Below are positions 32,799 to 45,040 of a stretch of 64,000 nucleotides of DNA, piece after piece. Under the pieces are notes generated by a model that saw only the letters and a list, made by a program, of their open reading frames with translations, was not told where the DNA came from and ran no database searches. Source of the DNA: Platanthera guangdongensis. Taxonomy: Eukaryota; Streptophyta; Magnoliopsida; Asparagales; Orchidaceae. The translations under genes and the position numbers were made by a program. Position 1 is the stretch's first letter, and every line of letters starts with the position of its first letter. The stretch is from assembly GCA_039583875.1 (NCBI GenBank), contig CM077163.1:228400646-228464645 (forward strand), in the 5' to 3' direction.

Positions 32799-34419
32799 TG
32801 TTAAAATTTTCTCAACGTGGTCAGCAAGATAGCCCAAACACCAAATTAATATCTTCGGAACTACCCAGTTCGCACGCTGAACCTGCGGAAAGCCCAAGGA
32901 CTAGAGGTTTCACCCAACAAAATAATGGAAGCACAAGAAGGTCTTTTTATGCATTCACTTCTTTACAATCCGAGGCATACATAGCGAGACATGATTTCGC
33001 TAGTATTACAGCTGAAAACAGAAAGAACACAAAAACAAGCCGGACGGACAGCACCGGAGTCCGCCGAGACCGCGAGGTCGCCGAGACCGCCGAGACCGCT
33101 GAGCTCGCCCAAGCTATGCTGCAATCCGCCGAATACCACGGAGTCCGCCGAAGCCGCGAGGCCGCGCGGACACACCGTTATTCGCCTCCTGCTGAACCTG
33201 AACTGAGGAACACCCCTACCCGCCTGAAACCGGCGGACAGGTTATTGAAGCTGGCAAAGTTGAAACAGAACTGACAAGCCGCAGAGCGACCTCCTGCTGA
33301 GTCCGCAGAGACCGCACACTTCCAAGCACTTGACCGAAGTCACAGCCAAACTCCTGGCTCCTTGAAGTTATCCGCGCGACCTGCACACAGCAAACCGTCA
33401 GCCTGAAACAATCCGCGCGGACTGGCAAACACAGACCGCAGCACTTCGCACCCCCCAACTTACTGTTCACTCAAGTTATTTAGGTTGTGTCAGGGGGTCC
33501 TATTTATAGGCCAGGTGAGGAGTGTGGTCACCGCCCAAGAGATAGCGACACCTCCCTAGTCCGCGCGAATACAAACGATCGTCCGCTCAGTCCGCGAAGA
33601 CTTAGCCGGTCACCAAGGAAAACCGCCAGGAGCTAGGCAACCATTGACGAACCCTCTTCAGTCCGCCTGAGCTAAGCGGACAAGGCATCAACCCGCAAAG
33701 CTCCAACCACTGCAGGACAGCATCCCCCTTCAATGGCTGTCCGCACCAACCCGAGGCAGTCCGCAAGACCCACACCTCAATCTGCCACAAGTCCACGACC
33801 AAAGGCAGACAACAACAGTCCGCCCGGTCACAGCGGACTTGGCGGATACAGCGGACACCATGAACTTGGCACAAGGTGTGACCAAGCCCAAAACCATCAA
33901 GGAACAATGCGAGCATGGCGGACACAAGTTCTCGTCCGCCAAACACCTTAGCAAAGACCGCCACCAGTCCGCGAGCACCTCACACTTGTCCAACGCAGTA
34001 GCTTCCTCCCGGACTCCAAACACCAGTCCACCAACCGGTCTCCACAGCAAGACACCTGCTGTAACACCAGAACTTGACAAGGCCTCAGCCAAGCTCAAAG
34101 CCCAGTCCGCAACAGCCCGCACCGCGGACACATCAGTCCGCAAGGCTTCCCGCGAACTCGAACCAACCCGCCTACAGCGCAAGCTTGCACCCGCGGCCAC
34201 CGAGCAATGCATCAGTCCGCAAGCCTATCTATCCACAGATACCAGGCCGCACCAAACCGCGGACTCCATGCAACAACCCGCTCAACACAGCCGGCTTCCA
34301 CCAGACTTTTCGCCAGGCCGCATAACGCAGTCCGCCCAGTCCGCCCAGTCCGCCAAAGCTGTCCGCCATAGGCCGCGCGGCCTGTCCCGTCACCCACTTC
34401 CACTTCACAAATTTCAACA
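32799..34419 (-). repeat. Element B 3' LTR (1621 bp)
   Basis: Plus-strand edges TGTTAAAATTTTCTCAACG and CACAAATTTCAACA. It is the same length as the 5' LTR, with only scattered single-base differences seen. The interior has many GTCCGC/GCGGAC words and a GAGACCGCGAGGTCGCC array near 33060-33110. Confidence 0.95.
33498..33510 (-). promoter_or_regulatory. TATA box of the element B 3' LTR
   Basis: CCTATAAATAGGA on the minus strand, in the same position as the 5' LTR copy at 39343-39355. Confidence 0.7.
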
Positions 34420-35100
34420 CTCCCCCTTGAAGTGAGAAGTGGTGACCAAGCCCAGCAAGCTGCGCAAGCGTTCAAAGGGCCCCTTTGACAGTGGCTTCGT
34501 GAAGATGTCAGCAAGATTATCTTCACTCCGAACATGCCCGACCAACAGAGATCCTTCCAACACCTTCTCCCTGATGAAAGGGTGATCAATCTCTATATGC
34601 TTGGTCCTGGCGTGATACACTAGATTGTTTACCAGTTTGAGAGCACTCTCATTGTCACCCCGGAGTAAAGTAGGCCCTTGCACTTCTTCATGGACATCCT
34701 CTATAAGTCTCCTCAACCAAACGACTTCCCGAGCAGCCAAGGCCGAAGCCTTATACTCCGCCTCCGTGGTTGAAACTGACACCGAGTCCTGCTTCTTGCT
34801 ACACCACGAGATGCTAGCTGAACCGCAAGTGAACACATAACCAGAAGTAGACCTTCGATCATCCAAATCACCGCCATAGTCAGCATCCGTGTACCCGAGC
34901 AATGCAAACTCCGCGTCCCTTCCATAGAGGAGTCCCATCTCAGAAGTCACCTTGACATACTTCAGAATCCCCTTTGCCGCCACTAGATGAGATTGCCTTG
35001 GTTCAGCCATATACCGACTTACTCGGCCAACAGCATAAGCTATATCCGGCCTTGTAATCGTCAGGTAAATCAAGCTCCCAACAAGAGCCCTGAACACCAA
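34414..35100 (-). pseudogene. Element B RNase H (after the premature stop)
   Basis: This frame continues the B polyprotein beyond the TGA at 35130-35128. It has the VGSLIYLTITRPDIAYAVGR end of RT and the RNase H blocks GYTDADYGGDLDDRRSTSG, SWCSKKQDSVSVSTTEAEY, LRGDNESALKL and DIFTKPLSKGPFERL. The listed start Met is internal; the domain would normally be made as part of gag-pol. All conserved acidic residues appear present. Confidence 0.92.
34420..34432 (-). other. Element B polypurine tract
   Basis: The minus strand reads TCAAGGGGGAG directly before the 3' LTR start TGTTGAAATTTG. It overlaps the end of the pol frame region. Confidence 0.85.
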
Positions 35101-35127
35101 GGGATCATGAAGAACCCTTCCCTCATC

Positions 35128-38100
35128 TCATCGAAGCTTCAGCCCAGATTCCAGTGGAGTAGAGCACTTCTTCCCTTCGCCCATGCCGAACCGCTTCACA
35201 ATACGATCAGCATATCCTTTCTGGCTAATGAGAACCCCGCACTCCTTCCTCTCCACTTCAAGACCAAGAAAGTGATGCAACTCTCCTAGGTCTTTCATCT
35301 CGAAGCGTATAGCAAGCTCAGCCCTGAGCCTTGCTACTTCCTTCTCCGAATTCCCTGTGATGATCATGTCATCCACATACAGTAGGACCAAGACTCGAAG
35401 CTCTTCCTTCTTCTTGAAGAACAAGCTTGAATCCGAGTTGGAAGTAAAGTATCCACAGAATTGCAGGTACTCTGCAATCTTCCCATACCACGCTCTAGGA
35501 GCTTGCTTCAACCCATAGAGAGCCTTCCTGAGTTTGCAGACATAGTCCGGATGCTTCTCAGAGACGAAACCAAGCGGCTGATCCATGAAGATGTCCTTGT
35601 CAATCTCTCCGTAAAGAAAGGCATTCTTCACATCGAGTTGCCACAACCTCCATCCCTTGCTAGCAGCCAAGGCGATCACCACTCTTACAGAAGTCATCTT
35701 CGCAACTGGACTGAATGTCTCCTCATAGTCTTCTCCATACTGCTGTGAGAATCCTCTAGCGACCAGGCGAGCCTTGAACCGATCAATGCTCCCATCAGCC
35801 TTCTTCTTCAACTTATACACCCACTTGCAAGTAACCGGAGTAATGACATCAACCTTGGGCACAAGATCCCAAGTTTCATTCTTCTTCAGAGCATCAATCT
35901 CTTCCTTCATGACACCTTCCCACTCCTTCACTCCAGTGGCCTCGTTGAAGTTTGCAGGCTCTCGCTCATCCAGAGGACCTGCAAAGAAGCAGGAGACAAA
36001 GCTCACTGCATTCCCATCACAGTACCGAGCCGGTGGCTTAACCACCCTCTTCGATCTCCGAAGACATGGCTCCTTGCTCACGGCTTCCGTTGCTTCTTCA
36101 GGCTCCACTCCTACCTGGGGCAAGCATTGAGCAGTGCTCCCCCTGCTTCCTGAGCCAGAAGGCTCAGCCTCGGAGTTCGAAGCAACAGGAGCTGCTGGTG
36201 AAACAGCAAGCCCCTCTTCTAAGCCTTCAGCAGCCTCCACCGGTGCTTCCTCAACCTTGCTACTTCCGGTAAGCTCCACCGAGCCACCTCCATATGACGT
36301 CAGCTCGTCAAAGACAACATCTCTTGACACCACGAACTTCTTCGTCACAGGGTCCATGCATTTCCATCCCTTCTTTCGTTCATCGTAGCCAACAAAGACA
36401 AGTTTCCTTGCCTTCGCATCCAGCTTTGTCCGTGAAGCATCCGGGTCATGCACATAGCAAGTTGAACCGAACACCCTAAGGTGTCCCACACTCGGCTTCT
36501 CCTTCAGCAACAGCTCAACAGGAGTCTTCATGTTGATAGGGCTGAGTGGCATCCGGTTGATAACATAGGCAGCACAAGACATTCCCTCCGCCCAAAAGGA
36601 CCTTGGGATATCTTTCGCATGAAGCCAGCATTTGCAGGTCTCCGTCAGATGACGGATCTTCCGCTCCGCTACCCCATTTTGTTGTGGAGTGTGAGCACAA
36701 GTAAGCTCTCGTTGGATCCCGTGCTTCCTGCAGAAGTTAGAAAACTCGGAGGAAACAAATTCTCCTCCGTTATCAGTTCTAAACTTCTTAACCCGCAAGC
36801 CAAGCCGGCCTTCTACCAACTCCTTGAACTCCACGAACAAACGGAAAGCTTCCGACTTCTCCTTTAAGAAGTACACCCAAGTATACCTTGAGTAGTCATC
36901 AACCAAGACAAGCATGTATTTGCTTCCACCAAGGCTGGCAGTAACAGTCGGTCCCATCAGGTCGCCATGAATACACTCCAATGGTTTCTTGCTCCTTGTT
37001 TGAGATTTATCAAACGAAAGGCGATGTGCCTTACCGTATTGACAGCCCGCACAAACATGCCCATCACCAAAGGAGGACAACTTCGGCAACCCCCTCACCA
37101 GACTTCTACTAGCCATTACCTTCAGCTTGTCCATGCCAACATGCCCCAGCCTCTCATGCCAGATAGCCGCACTATCATTGGCCCTCATTCTATCAACATA
37201 AGCACTGGTGGAAAGAACAAACAAGTTCTTCACCCTCCTCCCAACATGAGCAACATCAGCTTTCACCGCTGATACGTTGCGAAGGAACCTCACGTCTGTT
37301 GGCCCAAACAGAACGTGATACCCAGCGTCCACCACGTTGGTCACCGAGAAGAGGTTCTTCTTCATGCCCGACACGTGATACACACTCCTTAACGTGAGTG
37401 GCCCCTGATCACTACCCAAAGACACGACCCCCTCCTTCTCTACTGCATAAACAGTATTATTAGCAGTGATAATAGCTTCATTACCTGAGTAAGCATGCAT
37501 GGAGGTGAACTTCGACTTGTCTCCGGTGAGGTGATGACCACACCCGGAGTCGATGATCCACTCGCTGTTGAAGTCCTCAGCAGAAAAGGCCCGGACACAA
37601 GTGCCCGTCAAGAAAGCTCCTCCCCATTCTGCTTCTTCACTTCGCGAGCAAGCTTCCTCCTTTCCCGCAGCATGCCCAGACTGCAGTTTGACGTTGCAGT
37701 CTCGCTTGAAGTGCCCTCGCTGATGACACTGGTAGCACTTCAGATTCTTATTCCAGTCCTTAGGAGCATTGCTCCTCTCCGGTGGATATGAAGATGAAGT
37801 CTCCTTCTCAACAGCGGCCTGCACCTTCTTCTTCTTCTTCCCTTCCCATCCCTTCTTCTTGCCTGAGAAGAGAGCCTCGCTGCCTTCCTGATTCAGGTTC
37901 ACTCCAGCCATCTGCCTTGCTAAGCTCTCCTGCGAGGCAAGCAGATTCTCCAGCTCCAGCAGAGACGGCTGAGTAGCCCACCCTTGAACAGATGTAACAA
38001 AGACCACATACTCCTTCCGCAAGCCGCGGATAAAGTGCCTCTTCATCTTTGCCTCAGAGATAGGCTCATCAGGATCCAGTGCCGATAGCTCAGCGCACAA

Positions 38101-38565
38101 GCTCTTCATCTTTAAGAAGTACTTGGAGATGAAAAGGTCTCCCTGAGTTGCCCTGGCCAACTCATTCTCCAGGAACTGAAGCCGCGCCACATTCTTCCTA
38201 TTGAACAACTCATCAATGGTTGTCCAAATATCAGCAGCCGACTCACATCCAATGATGTGATCAAACAGTTCCGGAGACACAGCTCTCTTCAGAACGAACT
38301 CTGTCTTAGCATTTGTTCTTCTCCAGAGCCTCACCTGCTCAGCAGTATCGAAAGCAGCAGTTACTTCCTGTCTGTCGTCTCCACCGACAACTTCCCACAG
38401 CTCCTCGCCCAGAAGATAACTCTTCATGCACGACTTCCACTTCTTGAAGTTAGTCGGCGTTAAGAGTTCAATGCCCAGACCTCTTGCAAAGCTTCCTTCC
38501 ATTACAAACACCTGTTGGAAACCCTCAGCAGCTCCGAGCAACAACACAGGTTGATCACCACTCAA
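35128..38565 (-). pseudogene. Element B gag-pol polyprotein up to the premature stop (1145 aa)
   Basis: Domains in order: UBN2-type gag (about 20-230, with FKKWKSCMKSYLLGEELWEV), CCHC knuckle CYQCHQRGHFKRDC (about 285), protease WIIDSGCGHHLTGD (about 340), GAG-pre-integrase WHERLGHVGMDKL, integrase core (GDLMGPTVTASLGG, FRTDNGGEFVSSEF, HTPQQNGVAERK), FRVFGSTCYVH-like C-terminal region, and RT with [13 protein letters not shown] and LLYVDDMIITG. The stop replaces an Arg codon: CGA in element C is TGA here, a C-to-T change at a CpG. With the 3' part the frame totals about 1380 codons, a normal copia length. An alternative start is the Met of MEGSFARG at 38499. Confidence 0.95.
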
Positions 38566-38631
38566 TCACTGAGTAACAACACTAGCTGACTTCCGCTCAC
38601 GCAACTGAACCTCCGTAACCTCAGAAACCTC

Positions 38632-38643
38632 CCTCTGATACCA
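38632..38643 (-). other. Element B primer-binding site
   Basis: The minus strand reads TGGTATCAGAGG, complementary to initiator Met tRNA, directly at the LTR edge 38644. Confidence 0.92.
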
Positions 38644-40264
38644 TGTTAAAATTTTCTCAACGTGGTCAGCAAGATAGCCCAAACACCAAATTAATATCTT
38701 CGGAACTACCCAGTTCGCACGCTGAACCTGCGGAAAGCCCAAGGACTAGAGGTTTCACCCAACAAAACAATGGAAGCACAAGAAGGTCTTTTTATGCATT
38801 CACTTCTTTACAATCCGAGGCATACATAGCGAGACATGATTTCGCTAGTATTACAGCTGAAAACAGAAAGAACACAAAAACAAGCCGGGCGGACAGCACC
38901 GGAGTCCGCCGAGACCGCGAGGTCGCCGAGACCGCCGAGACTGCTGAGCTCGCCCAAGCTATGCTGCAATCCGCCGAATACCACAGAGTCCGCCGAAGCC
39001 GCGAGGCCGCGCAGACACACCGTTATTCGCCTCCTGCTGAACCCGAACTGAGGAACACCCCTACCCGCCTGAAACCGGCGGACAGGTTATTGAAGCTGGC
39101 AAAGTTGAAACAGAACTGACAAGCCGCAGAGCGACCTTCTGCTGAGTTCGCAGAGACCGCACACTTCCAAGCACTTGACCGAAGTCACAGCCAAACTCCT
39201 GGCTCCTTGAAGTTATCCGCGCGACCTACACACAGCAAACCGTCAGCCTGAAACAATCCGTGCGGACTGGCAAACACAGACTGCAGCACTTCGCACCCCC
39301 CAACTTACTGTTCACTCAAGTTACTTAGGTTGTGCCAGGGGGTCCTATTTATAGGCCAGGTGAGGAGTGTGGTCACCGCCCAAGAGATAGCGACACCTCC
39401 CTAGTCCGCGCGAATACAAACGACCGTCCGCTCAGTCCGCGAAGACTTAGCCGGTCACCAAGGAAAACCGCCAGGAGCTAGGCAACTATTGACGAACCCT
39501 CTCCAGTCCGCCTGAGCTAAGCGGACAAGGCATCAGCCCGCAAAGCTCCAACCACTGCAGGACAGCATCCCCCTTCAATGGCTGTCCGCACCAACCCGAG
39601 GCATTCCGCAAGACCCACACCTCAATCCGCCACAAGTCCACGACCAAAGGCAGACAACAACAGTCCGCCCGGTCACAGCGGACTTGGCGGATACAGCGGA
39701 CACCATGAACTTGGCACAAGGTGTGACCAAGCCCAAAACCATCAAGGAACAATGCGAGCATGGCGGACACAAGTTCTCGTCCGCCAAACACCTTAGCAAA
39801 GACCGCCACCAGTCCGCGAGCACCTCACACTTGTCCAACGCAGTAGCTTCCTCCCGGACTCCAAACACCAGTCCGCCAACCGGTCTCCACAGCAAGACAC
39901 CTGCTGTAACACCAGAACTTGACAAGGCCTCAGCCAAGCTCAAAGCCCAGTCCGCAACAGCCCGCACCGCGGACACATCAGTGCACAAGGCTTCCCGCGA
40001 ACTCGAACCAACCCGCCTACAGCGCAAGCTTGCACCCGCGGCCACTGAGCAATGCATCAGTCCGCAAGCCTATCTATCCGCAGATACCAGGCCGCACCAA
40101 ACCGCGGACTCCATGCAACAACCCGCTCAACACAGCCGGCTTCCACCAGACTTTTCACCAGGCCGCATAACGCAGTCCGCCCAGTCCGCCCAGTCCGCCA
40201 AAGCTGTCCGCCACAGGCCGCGCGGCCTATCCCGTCACCCACTTCCACTTCACAAATTTCAACA
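38644..40264 (-). repeat. Element B 5' LTR (1621 bp)
   Basis: TG...CA ends, identical in length to the 3' LTR. It contains the promoter side of the element on the minus strand. The right edge meets AGCCT and then the gag of element C in frame. Confidence 0.95.
39343..39355 (-). promoter_or_regulatory. TATA box of the element B 5' LTR
   Basis: CCTATAAATAGGA on the minus strand, about 700 bp upstream of the LTR end at the primer site. This would be the active promoter of the element if transcribed. Confidence 0.72.
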
Positions 40265-40957
40265 AGCCTCACTGCCTTCCTGATTCAGGTTCACTCCAGC
40301 CATCTGCCTTGCTAAGCTCTCCTGCGAGGCAAGCAGATTCTCCAGCTCCAGCAACGATGGTTGAGTAGCCCACCCTTGAACAGATGTAACAAAGGCCACA
40401 TACTCCTTCCGCAAGCCGCGGATAATGTGTCTTTTCATCTTTGCCTCAGAGATAGGCTCATCAGGATCCAGTGCTGACAGCTCAGCGCACAAGCTCTTCA
40501 TCTTTAAGAAGTACTTGGAGATGGAAAGGTCTCCCTGAGTTGCCCTGGCCAACTCATTCTCCAGGAACTGAAGCCGCGTCACATTCTTCCTATTGAACAA
40601 CTCATCAATGGTTGTCCAAATATCAGCAGCCGACTCACACCCAACGATGTGATCAAACAGTTCTGGAGACACGGCTCTCTTCAGAATGAACTCCGCCTTA
40701 GCATTTGTTCTTCTCCAGAGCCTAACCTGCTCAGCAGTACCGAAAGCAGCAGTAACTTCCTGTCTGTCGTCACCACCGACGACTTCCCACAGCTCCTCGC
40801 CAAGAAGATAACTCTTCATGCACGACTTCCACTTCTTGAAGTTAGTCGGCGTTAAGAGTTCAATTCCAAGACCTCTTGCAAAACTCCCTTCCATTGTAAC
40901 ACCTGTTGGCAACCTTTCAGAAGCTCCGAGCAACAACATAGGTTGATCACCACTCAA
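40265..40957 (-). pseudogene. Element C gag N-terminal part, cut by insertion of B
   Basis: This frame runs MSGDQPMLLLGASERL through the UBN2 gag (FKKWKSCMKSYLLGEELWEV, TTIDELFNRKNVTRLQFLEN, ISKYFLKMKSLCAEL) to NLNQEGSEA, where the B LTR begins. It is colinear with the B gag. The remaining part of the same gag resumes at 32798 on the other side of B. No stop lies within this piece. Confidence 0.93.
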
Positions 40958-41014
40958 TCACTGAGTAACAACACTGGCTGACTTCCGCTCACGCAACTGA
41001 ACCTCAGTAACCTC

Positions 41015-41026
41015 GCTCTGATACCA
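41015..41026 (-). other. Element C primer-binding site
   Basis: The minus strand reads TGGTATCAGAGC next to the LTR edge TGTTAAATTTT at 41027. Confidence 0.9.
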
Positions 41027-42632
41027 TGTTAAATTTTCTCAACGTGGTCAGCAAGATAGCCCAAACGCCAAATTAATATCTTCGGAACTACCCAGTTCTC
41101 ACGTTGAACCAGCGGAACCCAAGGATCAAAGGTTACACCCAACAAACAATGGAAGCACAAGCAGGTCTTTTATACATTCACTTCTTTACAATCCGCGGCA
41201 TACATAGCGAGACATGATTTCGCTAGTATAACAGCTTTAAACAGAAAGCACCAAAAAACAAGCCGGGCGGACAGCACCGGAGTCCGCCGAGACCGCGAGG
41301 TCACCGAGGTCGCCGAGTCCGCTGAAATCGCCCAAGCTATGCTGCAATCCGCTGAATAGACACGGAGTCCGCCAAAGCCGCGAGGCCGCGCGGACACACC
41401 GTTATTCGCCTCCTGCTGAACCTGAACTGAGGAACACCCCTACCCGCCTGAAGCCGGCGGACAGGTTATTGAAGCTGGCAAAAATGAGACAGAACTGACA
41501 AGCCGCAGAGCGACCTCCTGCTGAGTCCGCAGAGACCGCACACTTCCAAGCACTTGACCGAAGTCACAGCCAAACTCCTGGCTCTTTGAAGCTATCCGCG
41601 CGACCTGCACACAGCAAACCGTCAGCCTGAAACAATCCGCGCGGACTGGAAAACACAGACCGCAGCTCCTTGCACACCCCAACTTACTGTTCACTCAAGT
41701 TACTTAGGTTACTGTAGATGTGCCAGGGGGGTCCTATTTATAGGCAAAGTGAGGAGTGTAGTCACCGCCCAAGAGATAACGACACCGCCCCAGCCCGCGC
41801 GATAGCAAACCTCCGTCCGCTGAGTCCGCAAGGACTTAGCCGGATACCAAGGAAAACCGCCAGGAGCAAGCCAACCATTCACGAACTCTCTCCAGTCCGC
41901 CCAAGCGATGCGGACAAGGCATCAGCCCGCAAAGCTCCAACCACTGCAGGACAGCAACCCCCCTTCAATGGCAGTCCGCACCAACCCGAGGCAGTCCGCA
42001 AGACTCACACCTCAATCCTCCACAAGTCCACGACCAAAGGCAGACAGCAACAGTCCGTCCGGTCACAGCGGACTTGGCGGATACGGCGGACACCATGAAC
42101 TTGACACAAAGTGCGACCAAGTCCAAAACCATCAAGGGCCAGTGCGAGCATGGCGGACACAAACTCCCGTCCGCTAAACACCCTAGCACAGACCGCCACC
42201 AGTCCGCGAGCACCTCGCACTCCTGTCCAACGCAGCAGCCTCCTCCCGGACTCCAAACACCAGTCCGCCAACCAGTCTCCACAGCAAGACACCGGCTGTA
42301 ACACCAGAACTTGACAAGGGCTCAGCCAAGCTCTAAGCCCAGTCCGCAACAGCCAATACCGCGGACAAAGCAGTCCGCAAGCTTCCCGCGGACATGAGCC
42401 AACCCGCCTATCAGCACAAGCTTGCATCCGCGGCCACTGAGCAATGCACCAGTCCGCAAGCCCCCATCCGCTCAGGCCGCTCCTTGGCAAAGCCAAACAG
42501 CAAACACCCTATCCGCAGAAACCAGGCCGCATAGTCCGCGGACTCCATGCAACAATCCGCTCAGAGGACAGCCGGCTTCTCACTAGACCTTCCACCAGGC
42601 CGCACATCACAGTCCGCCCAGTCCGCCTAGTC
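41027..42632 (-). repeat. Element C 5' LTR, outer end missing
   Basis: It matches the 3' LTR of C up to GTCCGCCTAGTC at 42632, then switches abruptly to dioxygenase exon 2. About 70 bp including the terminal ...TTTCAACA are missing. Confidence 0.9.
41732..41744 (-). promoter_or_regulatory. TATA box of the element C 5' LTR
   Basis: CCTATAAATAGGA on the minus strand, equivalent to that in the other LTRs of this family. Confidence 0.7.
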
Positions 42633-42804
42633 AGCCCAGTCGAGTTGTTGCTCCTCCCAATGAACGAAAGCTTGTCCACATCCCTCCAGGCTCTCTGGTA
42701 TTTGGGCAACCTTGTTTTTCTCTTCCAAAGGAAGCTTGAAGAATTTCTCCATGTCTTGTTTCAGTCCTTTCAATTACAACTTCTGCTATTCCATGGTTTA
42801 TTAA
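42633..42804 (-). pseudogene. SRG1-like dioxygenase exon 2, truncated (copy B)
   Basis: The minus strand after a TATACAG acceptor reads LINHGIAEVVIER, then, after a one-base shift near 42765, KQDMEKFFKLPLEEKNKVAQ and ESLEGCGQAFVHWEEQQLDW. This matches the second exon of SRG1-type oxygenases (LINHGV...FF.LP.EEK...GFGQAFV..E.QKLDW). The exon stops at the element C LTR; the catalytic HxD...H core is absent from the window. The phase-0 start at LIN fits exon 1 ending in GFF plus one codon. Confidence 0.82.
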
Positions 42805-42938
42805 CTGTATAATTTTTTTAATTGTTGGATAATTATTGGTTAATTAAGAAAGTTCCACATTATTAGTCAACATAAAAAACAAATGTTAGTACAGTGCACT
42901 AATTGACGAATAATTAATGAAAAAAATGACTTGCATAG
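42805..42938 (-). other. Dioxygenase copy B intron 1 remnant
   Basis: AT-rich, no coding content. On the minus strand the acceptor ATACAG is at 42810-42805. The 5' end, GCAAGTC, starts inside the element D duplication next to 42934-42938. Without element D the intron would be only about 135 bp. Confidence 0.7.
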
Positions 42939-45040
42939 TGTTGAAATTTGTGAAGTTAAAGTGAGTGAATGGAGGACTTGGGCAACCCATCCGGGCGGAC
43001 TACGCGGACAGGGTTGGCGGACAACCAGGTTGGCAGGGATGTTGCAGACGACTTGTTCTGTAGCGGCCTGGACGGTCTGTTCGCGCGGAATACGCGGACA
43101 GCAGTGGCGGTTAGCCAGTCCGGCTTGTGCTCAGCAGACAGTTGGATCCCAGGAAATAACCGGGCGGATAGTGACTCTATCCGCGGAGTCCGGCAAGAAG
43201 CGGGCTGAAGAACTGGAGCTCGGCAGACCGGCTTGGCAGAAGCCTTGGTCTTGCTCTGGTGAAGCAGCAAGTGGTAGCCGCGAAGGTCGCCAGTCAGTGC
43301 GGACAAGTGCTGGAGTTCGCCGGGGCAGGCGGACTGGATCCAGTGTCCGCCAGTAAGTGCAGACTGACCCTTGTGACCAGTGGTGTGAACTTGGTTGGTT
43401 CTGAACCAAGTCCATGTTTGGCTCAGTCCGGGGAGATCGCGCAGTGGTGCGCGAACTGCTTCTCAGTCCGCCAAGCTCGATAGAAGTGCTGTGTGCCTTG
43501 GTTGCGAGCTTGCTGATATGCAGACTGGAGATTGCGTCCGCATGGGCGTGCGGGCTGGAGCTGGGTCCGCTGAGTCTGACAGCTACCTTGCTGGTGTGGA
43601 CTCAGGATATGCGGACTGGAGCAGTCTGCGGGATATGCGGACCGGACTAGTCTGCGAGATATGCGGACTGGAGCAATCTGCGAGATATGCAGACTGGAGC
43701 AGTCGGCAGTGTACGCGGACTGGAGCAGTCTGTGGGAGATGCAAACTGGAGGTGTCTGCTGTGTAAGCAAACTGGAGCAGTGTACGCTGAGTTCGGTAAG
43801 TACCTTGGTGACAAGGCTATGAACTCAGGGTATGCGGACTGGAGATGTCTGCAGGGATATGCGGACTAGAGCTGTTCATAGTATGAGCGGACTGGAGCTG
43901 TGTCCGCTGAGTCCGGCAGTTGCCTTGGTGGCGAAGCCGTGGGCTCGGGATGAGCGGACTTGAGCGGTGTGTCCGCTGAGTCCGGCATTTGCCTTGTGGC
44001 GAGGTTGTGGGCTCGGGATAAGCGGACTGGAGCTGTGTCCGCGGATTGGCAGACAATGTTGCTGCGGAGTCAGGCTGTGGCAGTCTTGGCTTGGCCTTTG
44101 GCGACAAGGCGGATTGGTGTTGTTGTCCGGCCTTGGTGAAGCATTGGCGTTGGCTTGGCCTTTGGCGACAAGGCAGACTGGCGATGTGTCCGACCTTGGT
44201 GAAGCATAGGCGGACTGGCTATCCTGCACAGGCAGCGGCTGACTGGTGTGTATTCGCGGGCTTGCAGATACACTTGTTCTTGCTGCGGGATGTGGCGGTG
44301 ATCCTATCGGCTAGGGCGGTGACCACACTCCTCATCGTGCCTATAAATAGAACTCATGTCACATCAGGAATAGTAACAAATGAACAGTAAGTGAGTCAGT
44401 CTCTCAGTTACTGCAGACTGGAGTTTTATGTCTGCGCGGTTTGATGAAGTTGCCCGATTTGTGCTGTGCATGTTGTGTGGATAGCGCCGTAAAGCCAGGA
44501 CTTGGCTCTGATTGCGGTCAGGGATAGTTCGGACTCTGCGGTTAAGCAACATGCGGTAAACAGTAGGTCGAGGACAGTGACCAGACAGTTTTCTCTTTGG
44601 CAACTTGTGTTCGGGGTTCAATAAGTCACCTACTTCAGGCAGACTATTTAGTTCGGCATCGCAGCTTGTGCGGTCTGGAAGCTAGGCGACCTCGCTATTA
44701 GGCGGCTTGCAGATCGGCGGCTAGAGCTTAGCATTGGAATAACGGGCAGTTCGCGCGGCTTGGTTTGCGGTCTGGCGACCTGGAGGATTGTGCGGACTCC
44801 ATAGCAGTAGACCAGCGGCTTGGTGGTCGAGTCCGCGCGGCTTGTGTTGTTTTGTCTTTGTAATTGTCTCTGCTCTCCCTATGGTGGTTTTGGCGAATCA
44901 TGTCTCGCCATGTATGTCTCGTTTTGTAAAGAAGTTTGCTGTTAATCAATAAAGACACTTGTTGGTGCATGTGTCTCTAGTCGTAACTGACTTAGTTGAC
45001 ATAACCCCTTCTTTCTCCAAGATCTAGAGTAATTTCAACA
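42939..45040 (+). repeat. Element D 5' LTR (2102 bp)
   Basis: Ends TGTTGAAATTTG and GAGTAATTTCAACA, followed by the primer site. The central part (43595-43770) is an array of GATATGCGGACTGGAGCAGT-like units of about 28-30 bp; GCGGACT recurs through the whole LTR. Poly(A)-like AATAAAGACAC at 44949. Confidence 0.9.
44341..44351 (+). promoter_or_regulatory. TATA box of the element D 5' LTR
   Basis: CTATAAATAGA, corresponding to CCTATAAATAGGA in the B/C LTRs. Confidence 0.7.

Larger units (their letters stand above)
32799..40264 (-). mobile_element. Copia element B (7466 bp), nearly intact, nested in gag of C, duplication AGCCT
   Basis: Both LTRs are 1621 bp with matching ends. AGCCT flanks the element on both sides (32794-32798, 40265-40269), and the uninterrupted gag of B itself shows the same site in its empty form. 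Primer site, polypurine tract, and a single gag-pol frame are present. The only coding defect I found is one nonsense codon (TGA at 35130-35128). LTR divergence is low by eye, pointing to a recent insertion. Confidence 0.95.
27676..42632 (-). mobile_element. Copia element C, split by element B
   Basis: Minus-strand order: 5' LTR 42632-41027, primer site, gag start 40957-40265, insertion of B, rest of gag-pol 32798-29335, polypurine tract and 3' LTR 29340-27676. The outer end of the 5' LTR lacks about 70 bp and abuts dioxygenase exon 2 directly. The left flank is unrelated to that exon, so no target duplication can be matched and a deletion on the right side is likely. At least four nonsense codons break pol, so C is older than B. 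Confidence 0.9.

Noticed and set aside
43395..44390. ORFs in the D LTRs (also 48.0-49.0 kb)
   Set aside because: They follow the GCGGACTGGAGCAGT tandem units in all frames; no family motifs.
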